From positions 7,543,898 through 7,607,897 of the forward strand of contig CM054155.1 in NCBI GenBank assembly GCA_028751875.1: DNA of 64,000 bases. The letters run 5' to 3'. Under the pieces are notes generated by a model. That model searched no databases. It was given only the letters and a program-made list of their open reading frames with translations, and was not told where the DNA came from. Below, in pieces: positions 56,125-64,000 of this stretch. The DNA is from Rapana venosa. Lineage: Eukaryota > Mollusca > Gastropoda > Neogastropoda > Muricidae. Position 1 is the stretch's first letter. Every line of letters begins with the position of its first letter. The position numbers and the translations under genes were made by a program.

Positions 56125-57018
56125 GAATTATCAAAGATGGAGAAATACACCAAAAAATTCAGTTATCCGGAACCATAACCAAAAATATATATAAGGGCAC
56201 CCAGTAGAACAAGAGCTGTATCAGCCATGCAAATAAATCAGCGTGTTGCAGGCCTGAGCTAACACAACATCATGAGAGAGAACAGTTTATATAATGATGA
56301 GTATGTGTAACGTGCAGCAGTAGGATGACCAAAGAAAGAACATTTGCGTTAGTAAGAAAAAATAATTATTGTAGGCAGATAAAAGTTTAGGGAAAATCCT
56401 GTGAAGTTCAATAACAGATTCACTTAATTAAACAGCTACTTTTTATGATTGACACTGAGTTCGACACAAGCTTAGATCACTGGGTTTGTTTGTTGTATTT
56501 TAGTCGATGTTTCTTGTTCTTTATCCATTATCCTATGTCATCTATGCACTGCTTGGCTAAGATGATTATCTCGAGAATATCAAAAGCAGGCCCATTGCGT
56601 AAATTTGATTTTCATCTGAATAGGAATGAAATAAAGTAACATGAGAGATGAGATTCGAGAAACATCTTGCAAACAAAGTAAGAAGAAGATGCATAAAAAC
56701 AAACTCTTGAAATAAAACTGCTTCCTTTCTACGGTTAATACGTTTGAAGATATTATTCATGGTGTCAGTTTGGATAATCATAGGAATTTCTTCAACCAGA
56801 GAATGGCTTCAGTTGATGCCTCTCAATAATGAAAAGTCAATGATCAAAATGAATAATTAAACTACTTAAAAATGCAGGGGGAAAAGACAGAGGAAGAAAA
56901 GGAGGAGAGTTACTTCTTAGCCTAAAGCAGGGGACACGCTATAATTTTCACCATTGCTGTTCAAACAGACCATTCTTCCTTCCAACCTTTCAGTGTAAAA
57001 AAGACGAACTTCTACACG
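56125..57018. other. Apparently unique AT-rich sequence
   Basis: No repeat or gene recognised. Confidence 0.4.
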
Positions 57019-57115
57019 AAATGGGTGGCACTACTCTTGTGGTGATACACTCTCCCTGGATAGAGCAGCCCGAAATTCACGCAGAAAATTATGCCATTAC
57101 GTAAAATGGTATTTA
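57019..57115 (+). mobile_element. S3 SINE 3' fragment
   Basis: GGGTGGCACTACTCTTGTGG, GATAGAGCAGCCCGAAATTC, ACGCAGAAAATTATGCC match the S3 3' body at 63836-63915. Confidence 0.7.
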
Positions 57116-60100
57116 AAAAACCGTTAAAAAACGAAAGTAAAAAAAATGAAAGTTTTGACATGTTTGGAAGATGTACGCAGTAAAAAGGCCGTTGTGTGTC
57201 ACCGATTCTTCAATCTAATTCACAAGAAACACACGCTCGCACTGCAATTTAAACTGAGCGCTGATTTGCTGGTACTTGCGAGTTGGCCGTGTCAGTCTGA
57301 TCCAAACAGACCACGCTTTATCTCGACCTTTCGGGTTGAACCTGACGCCACAACCCCTTGAGATGTGCGTTTACAGTGACAGACCATCCCTTTGGCTTAC
57401 GTTTCGCCCTGACCGTCCTGGCCATTAGGGTTCAGGAGGCTAGTCTGTCGGCTGCTTTATAGAAGAACACTGACAGTTTTCGGCAGTTCTGAACAATTTG
57501 ATAAACCAGAAAAAAAGGATTGTAGATAACATAGGGGTTTATGATTGAAAATGAATAGATGAGTGCTGAAATACCTAGATACTGGAAGAAAGAGAGAAAA
57601 AATAAAATAATGAATATATAAGACAGAAAGAAAGAGAAAGAGAGGAAAGAAAGAAAAAGAAAGGAAAACAGGAGAAAAAGTCACAAAAACCAAAATGAAA
57701 AAAAAAGACAGACTATAGACAGAAGGAAGGTTACCTTCGTAGCTGTCTTAAATTGCTGCAGAAGTCTGTGAAAGCCTTCCCAGTCTGCTAGGCTAAGACC
57801 AATACCGTGCAGAATGGGTGATGAGTTACACCTTTCCTCACTGCGTTATTGTCCCCACCCTAAGGCAGTTCTCCCCCATCCTCCACACCCTTCCCCAGGA
57901 AGTCTGTACGTGATAAGGAAACAGCCATCCATCACTAATCTTATCCTAAGTCGCAAAGAATTTCTAGAAAAGATAAAGCGTTGCCAATAGAATTTGCCCA
58001 CTTTTTCAACAACGCTTTAAGGAGAATTAGACACCCCCTCCATCCCTATTTCATTTCCTAATAAGAGAATCTAATGGGCTGCAATCAATGGGCTGAAGAT
58101 GGGCATTCATTCTGAATTTTGTTTTTTAAAGTCTCCTTCATGACTTTGCTCCTCAAGGGCTTGGGAACAGGAGGGATCCACTTCAGCCCAGCAAAGGGAG
58201 AGAATGTCATCATCATTAACCTCCCCCTAGATGAAAGTCTCCTTCACCACTGTCCTGCGCTCCTGCCCTCATTCTGTGAGGGAGGGCCTGGACTGGCTGC
58301 AACTGTCTGACTGATGACGGGAAACTGGCTGGGTAGGTTTAAACTACAGGTATCCAGTCTGTGAAGGACTGATACTTACAGGTCGTCTGCTGTCTTGGTT
58401 ACACCATCAGAAAAGTTAGAGTATCAAAAGCCTTCCTAAGCAACCATTTATGAATAAGCCTTAATTTTAAAACAAATCCTTACTTATAGTTCAATGATTT
58501 ACAAAAGTGCTTTATGTTATATGTTTTTCTATATTGTTAGCACATACAGAGAGGTTTATTCTTTTAACGAAACTGAGTTTGAAATTATGAAGCTACATCT
58601 AGGCGATGACAGGAGCAATGATGAGAAAAACAGCTTGATTTGATTCAACAGCTGGATTTGATGAGAATGATTGCAAGAATCAAATCAGACGCCAAGTATG
58701 ACTGATATTTTTTGACAAACTAGTACCTCTGAGTATGTTTGTAAACCAGTAACTGATAAACCTGATGCATACATGTCTACTTATTAAACCTGGCATATAG
58801 CTTTCCTTCGAGAAAAGCGATAGATCAGTGTGTTTGATAAAACATTATGCACACACAACTTTGTAGAATGAACTTGACAAACTAGTAATGCTGATGAGAA
58901 AATGATATACTGGTGACTTAAACTGAACTCAACACATTAGTGATTGTGAATACGCTTGATGTGCAGATAACATAAAAGTAACTCGATAAATAAATGACTG
59001 TCTGATATCAAGATGCAATGAACTTATAAAGCCTTGGGTACCTACAAGGGTTAGACTTGACACACTGAAAATAAACTTGTTTGGGGTCACGTGTGGCATG
59101 ATTAAGCCTTTGCAATGTACATAGTCACATCACAAAGTTCTTGTGAGCCTGATTTACAGCTGAGCTTCCAGCACAGTACCAATATCTGAACAACACTAGA
59201 ATATCAGGAAAGTCTTGCAGACAAACTTGATGATTACCACAAGCCCTTCTTTCAAGCCCTCAGGAGAGAAAAAATCCCCCAAACCAAGTCCTTTTCATCA
59301 CTACAGTGTCTTTCAGCGTGGAATGACATTGGGATGAAAGAAGAGGAAGGAAGCGAATGACCTTTGACAGTGTAGGTGCAGTCCTTGTTCAAACACACGG
59401 CTGAATGAGACTGGCTGGTCAGGGAACAAGCAGTGACAGACAGATAGAATCTGTCATTTTCGCCTGTAAACATGTCTTCCACGGCGGAGTGTTCCGCCAC
59501 TGTCGCTCTCCGCTTCTCTCCAGTGGGAAGGAAGGAAGGAAGGAAGGAAGGAGGGAAGGCAGAGAGAGGTCAGTGTATACAGGGGCAGCACGTGAAGCAC
59601 GGCTGTCATTGGAGTCTGCTGCCCTGGTGATGGCTTCAGGGGCTGGGCGTGATGACGATGTGCTGACTACTGTCTGACAGCACACCTCCTCCCTAGTGAC
59701 TGGGGGCCGCTTTCTTTCTTTCTGTCTGACAGCATCAGAAGTATCAGCATTGACTGAAGGGAGAGTGAAAGGTGAATGAAAAGAATCTCACAAAAACTGC
59801 AAAAGGAGGGAGAAGAAGAAGAAGTTTTGACCATGTAAAAAAAATCTGCAAAATCATAACCCCAACCACACTAAGGTACAGCTGTTTGAATAACGAAGTC
59901 TTAGGATCAGCTACATATGAATGGTAGGAGACAAGGCAGAAGAAAAAATGTATGTAACTCGAGTTTATATTCTGCTTTTCTACAACCGAATCCTGTATTA
60001 AAATGTGGGTTGTCTCCAATGTTTACTCTGCTTGACAGAGCCAGGGTACACTGAACATGATTTACAGTTCTCCTGTTCCTTGATATCAGCGTTTTCTATA

Positions 60101-60814
60101 GAAACTACTGAGATTAGTCTCATAAAGACGCGTCCTATTTAATTTTCTGAACTGTCTTATATAGGACTGAAACATTTGGTCTTTAAAGTTTTATAGAAAA
60201 TAATAGGTTATGTTTTTTCTTGAGAAAGGAAACAAGTCATTTCATGGTTTATTATTAAATCCATTTAGTTACAGCCATAATTATTCCTCTAATGACTGTG
60301 AAACAGTATGTGTGTGAAAGCTCGCATACAGGCTAAAGTGCACAGACAACTGGAAAAGAACCCGTACTACACTCTGTTCAAAAGACTGATACCACTCCAT
60401 AAACATAGGGGGACAGACAAAACTGACTGTTCCTGGCAGCATTTTCAATCAGTTCCTACTCAGCCCAGAGCTCCTTCCTACCTACCTATCTACCTCTCTC
60501 CTTCCATCCTTTTCCTGTACATTACTGTTTGAGGCTGTCTTTGCAGCCAACATGCAGGCAGTCATTTGAACATCATTCTCACACTTTGTCTCCATCCCTT
60601 CCTTCTCACGTCGGGTTCTCAGAAAGTTCCATGAATAGAAGCTATGGCACAAAGTGTACATTTTCCAGAAGTGATGCTACATCCTCTTGTACTGTACCGG
60701 TTTCATCATTGCTCCAGAAACTGTGGTTTCTGTGTCTGTGTTGCTTCTGCTGCCGTCTCCTTTCCTTCCTTCTTGCTTTGACCTCAGAGTGATTTGGATG
60801 TATACGTATATTTC
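57116..60814. other. Longest apparently unique stretch
   Basis: About 3.7 kb with no recognised repeat apart from (GGAA)n at 59526-59555. Frames up to about 90 codons exist on both strands, none with a recognisable domain. It is the best candidate in this window for host-specific sequence, but I see no exon signature. Confidence 0.4.
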
Positions 60815-61231
60815 AGACCATAACAGCAGACATTGAAAGAAGATACAGGCAATGGGCATGAGGTGCTTTCGCAAACTCCTTGGTATTTCATACAGAGATT
60901 ACATCACTAGTGAAGAAGTTAATATCAGATTTAAAATGGCCATAGGACAATATGAAGAGTCTCTGACTTCAGTGGAAAAAAACGCAAACTAAAGTGGTAC
61001 GGACACGTTTCACGAACATGTGGACTGGTCAAGACTGTCCTACAGGGAACAGTACAAAGAGGGAGACGAAGAGGCAGACAGAGAAAACGATGGGAAGATA
61101 ACATCAGAGAGTGAACTGACCTTGAGTGGGACGATTTGCTACGGAAAGCAGAGGACCGCAGGGTGTGGAGGAAGCTGGTTGCAAAATCTTCAGTAGTGCC
61201 CCTACAGTCCATGTGGCTACGGGATAGGTGA
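60815..61231 (+). pseudogene. LX2 RTE-like LINE, C-terminal remnant
   Basis: Region following the reverse-transcriptase core. Words in successive frames: ITADIERR; then MGMRCFRKLLGISYRDYITS and GQYEESLTSV; then KRKLKWYGHVSRTCGLVKTV, LQGTVQRGRRRGRQRKRWED and, after an in-frame TGA at 61112 in place of the usual Trp, TDLEWDDLL, VWRKLVAKSSVVPLQ and a stop at 61229. Frame changes lie near 60842 and in the A run near 60976-60982. The catalytic domain is absent. Its 3' end recurs at 18434, 21467 and 50827. Confidence 0.8.
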
Positions 61232-61695
61232 GGGTGAAGGTGAAGGGGGTATTTTTCAGTTAATTTTTCTACCCATTTTGATGACATCTAAAAAGCCGTG
61301 AGCAAAGTATAACATACTAAAGCATGGGGGAAATAACGCCATGCATTCAGAGTACCTTTGTGTTGTGTACGTGTGAAAAGAATCGCAATATTTTTATCTT
61401 TATTTTTTTAATTTTTCAAATTGATTTCTACTCTAGAGCAGACATTTCTCACAACCACCTTGTACTTTTCTTTCTAATGTGATATAGACAACTGTTACAG
61501 TTCTGTTTTAGGATTCTTATTCTTTTAAACATAACTAGCTGAAACTCTGAAAATGTTATCTTGATTTTTCTGCTTGGTTTTCTGTTTTGAGCTTAGGAGA
61601 CTTAGTTTTTAGACATGGTCAAATAAATATTTTAGATATAAAATGTTGAAAACTGGCTTGTGGGGTTGATTTCAACTGCCATATTGTAAAATGTT
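61232..61695. other. Apparently unique sequence
   Basis: GGTGAAGGTGAAGG just after the LINE end may be its short tandem tail. Otherwise nothing recognised. Confidence 0.4.
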
Positions 61696-61753
<58 letters not shown>

Positions 61754-61775
61754 ACACTCACACACTTACACTCAC
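61696..61775 (+). repeat. (CA)n
   Basis: Clean CACACA of about 60 bp, then ACTCACAC words. Confidence 0.9.
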
Positions 61776-62022
61776 ACATCGATGTGCGCGCGTGCATACA
61801 CACCTTTCAAAAATTGCCCTATTTAAAGGCAGCAGACAAAGCTAACTTTGCCTCAGTCCAGCAGAACAGTTGTCAACCTGATCCAGTTCCCAATTGCCCT
61901 TCAGGCCTGCTTTAGATTACAGATTTTTACAAAAAATAGTTAAACACAACGTTTGAACTCATTGTTTTAAGTAGTCATTTTCTTGATGTTTTGAAACATG
62001 GTTGTTGAAACAAGCTTCCAGC

Positions 62023-62100
62023 AATCCAGTCCAGTCCATCTTGCTGTTTATAGCCCCGCCGACCACAGAGGCCATATCGGGGCTGTCGCCATGTCTGTTT
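62023..62100. repeat. R75 dispersed repeat
   Basis: AATCCAGTCCAGTCC, TTTATAGCCCCGCCGACCAC, GGCCATATCGGGGCTGTC: second copy of the repeat at 26517-26600. Confidence 0.65.
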
Positions 62101-62889
62101 GTTTTTAAAAATCTCAGATAGAAACTGTTCTACTATTGACATATAAAAACAGCGTTTCAATCTTACACTACTGAAGTTTCTTTTATCAACGCCTGGTCAA
62201 CTATAAAAGCTGGATACAAGCCATTTGACAGAACATGTCTGTTCTTCTTAACTCTCTTTTCTTTGCTGCTGACACAAACTCTTGTGACTTTGCTTTTTGG
62301 GGATTATGATACCAAGGGTTTTGAAAGCTTAGTTTGCCCAGCTAGAAGCAGAACTCATTACTATTAACAGTGAAAAGGCCTCTATGTGTGTGGTGAATTT
62401 GAGTAAAACAAAAACAACAATCACGGTTCTGTTGCTCGCGCACTGGACCCTTATGGTCAGCTTTGTTTTTAACTATATGGTAAACTTACTTATATCTAAA
62501 GTGTGCAGATGATATGACAATTTTATGAAAAAAGAAATATAGATAAAACGCTGTTATTTTGACTGATAAAAAAACAAAAATATTGGAGGTAAAACATGTG
62601 TCTGAATGCAAACAGTGTTGCCTATGTGGCCAGCTCTATTCATTCTCACCACCGCAGTAGTTGCAAGAAGTATGTGTTGTCAGGTAAATACCTGTTTTAT
62701 GGAAAATGATATTTATAAACTTCTTTGTATTTCGTAAGTAAAAGTATGCATTACATTGAGTATTAAAAGAGAGATCATCGAGGTTCATTGGTTTGAAAAA
62801 GAAGGTTTTGAACGCTCGGTTCTTGGTTGTTGTTGTTGTTTTTTTTAATTTTTGTTTCTGTTATATATAACATAGCACAATTTTAAAAA
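62101..62889. other. Apparently unique AT-rich sequence
   Basis: Nothing recognised. Confidence 0.4.
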
Positions 62890-63174
62890 AGATATTCTTT
62901 TATTTCGAGGATGATGGAATAAGCACTCATGTGCTTTTTTTACATCCATTACCGGTGTGTATGCAGTTTCACTAAATTCTGTCATCCGTTTCCATCGGCA
63001 CACAATGACCTACTCTTCCAAAAAGCGGAACGGATTTTAACGTGTGCGCTAGATATTGTGTGTGCACACACACGGGACCTCGGTATTATCCGATGGACTT
63101 TTGGGAGAAGTGGAGTTGGCACTGGTGTTAACTCCTGAGGAAAAATCCTCCTGAACGAGATTCGAACCCGGGAA
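62890..63174 (-). mobile_element. S1 SINE, truncated at the B box
   Basis: Complementary S1 with tail, 3' body (GGCACACAATGACCTACTC), a shortened central domain (CTCGGTATTATCCGATGG) and the B-box complement ATTCGAACCCGGG, where it ends. No A box. Confidence 0.85.
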
Positions 63175-63299
63175 TGAAGGAGTGCGTACCCTAAATACCA
63201 ATTGCAAACCACGAGTTAACATCAGAGCTGACATCCCATCATGTTCTTTGGAATCTAATACTACAACGTTGTCTCCCATACCAAAGCACACATACATTA

Positions 63300-63516
63300 T
63301 TCTTATTCTTTCTTCCATTTCGAGGATAACAGAACAAGCACTCATTTTCATTTTTTTTACATCCAGTCCCCCGTTTACGTGTATTGTAAATGTTGACATA
63401 CGTTACCACGGCACACACCGGCCTACACTTTCAAAAAGCGGAACAGATTTTAACATGTGTGCAAAATGTTCTGCATGGGTTCGCACATGGTTTATAGTCT
63501 CATTTGAAGGACTTAC
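63300..63516 (-). mobile_element. S1 SINE lacking its head
   Basis: Complementary S1 tail to central domain (AGTCTCATTTGAAGGACTTA), stopping at the same point as 55958-56124. The next element, S3, starts about 10 bp further on. Confidence 0.8.
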
Positions 63517-63525
63517 ATTACAAAA

Positions 63526-63948
63526 CGGTGGATCGGTGGACTAGAGGTAACGCGCTTATCTAGAAAGCTAAAAGTCCGGGTCGGAGGTGTGCGGTGGCTT
63601 GAACCCCATTAGGCCTGAAACTTTTCCCCCATCCATTAGACCATGAATGGTGGTCTGGGTGCTAGTCTTTCATTTGAGACGATAAACCGAGGTCCCGTGT
63701 GTTGCACATAATTATTTAGTGCACGTAAAAGAACCCACGGCAACAAAAGAATTGTCCCTGGCAAATTCTTTAGAAAAAAGCTACTCTGATAGGGTAACAA
63801 ATACAGTTGCACACAGAAAAAGATATAAAAAAAAGGGTGGCGCTGCTTTTTGTAGCGACGCGCTCTCCACGGGGAGAGCAACCCGAATTTCACGCAGAGA
63901 AATCTGCCGTGACTTTAAAGTGGTATAAATAAATAAATAAATAAATAC
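63526..63948 (+). mobile_element. S3 tRNA-derived SINE, full length
   Basis: Head GGTGGATCGGTGGACTAGAG (A-box position) and GGTGGCTTGAACCCC (altered B box); central domain TTGAGACGATAAACCGAGGT; then GCACGTAAAAGAACCCACGG, TTGTCCCTGGCAAATTCTTT, GGGTGGCGCTGC, GGGGAGAGCAACCCGAATTT, AATCTGCCGTGACTTTAAAG and an (AAAT)n tail. Confidence 0.88.
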
Positions 63949-64000
63949 ATTCGTCTTCATAGCTACACACACTTTATGGTCAAGCCACCCTGTGGGATAA

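Noticed and set aside
58119..58310. 63-codon frame as a possible small gene
   Set aside because: No recognisable domain, signal peptide or neighbouring coding signal; a length expected by chance in clean sequence.

Overview
This is a eukaryotic, repeat-dominated intergenic window. I could not identify a single host protein-coding gene, tRNA gene or rRNA gene. The content is tRNA-derived SINEs (about 20 copies and fragments), a second SINE with a tRNA-like and 5S-rRNA-like head, RTE-like LINE remnants, one Mutator-like (MULE) DNA transposon remnant, a satellite-bearing dispersed element, many minisatellites and very long dinucleotide tracts. The repeat style and the 3' body of one SINE family (named S3 here) resemble what I recall from caenogastropod snails. 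A marine mollusc is therefore my best guess; it is an inference, not a proof. Names S1, S1b, S2, S3, T5, H, LX1 and LX2 are mine.

Layout. 1-2870: two direct copies of an H-type element with 65-bp satellite monomers, interrupted by a T5 retroposon, a CA tract and an S1 SINE. 2870-14230: a block of corrupted sequence in which homopolymers are inflated. Older elements are still legible through it, including the endonuclease half and part of the reverse transcriptase of the LX1 LINE; the LX1 C-terminus and its flank then recur in clean sequence at 14260-15200. 15200-33350: clean sequence with two further H elements, S1/S2 SINEs (some nested), LX2 LINE ends and minisatellites. 34080-35600: a degenerate CCTAAA-like tract. 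37170-38700: a 22-25-bp minisatellite. 42330-45440: an AT-rich, very degenerate repeat field with a 78-base G run. 46020-48500: a second corrupted block containing about 570 bp of almost pure C, followed by a 500-bp N gap (48501-49000).

49000-64000 is clean. It carries the most coherent element: a 1.25-kb MULE (49575-50826) with a 243-codon transposase remnant. Its inverted ends are built from a 14-bp tandem motif, and it sits inside an LX2 LINE 3' end with a probable 8-9-bp target duplication. An S2 SINE at 53890-54183 has a perfect 11-bp target duplication.

How the parts relate: S1, S1b and S3 share a central domain and differ in heads and tails. S1 and S2 copies lie next to each other repeatedly. 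The satellite monomer also occurs singly inside dispersed H elements, which suggests that the tandem array grew out of a mobile element. Most long open frames in the window are by-products of simple repeats or of sequence error.
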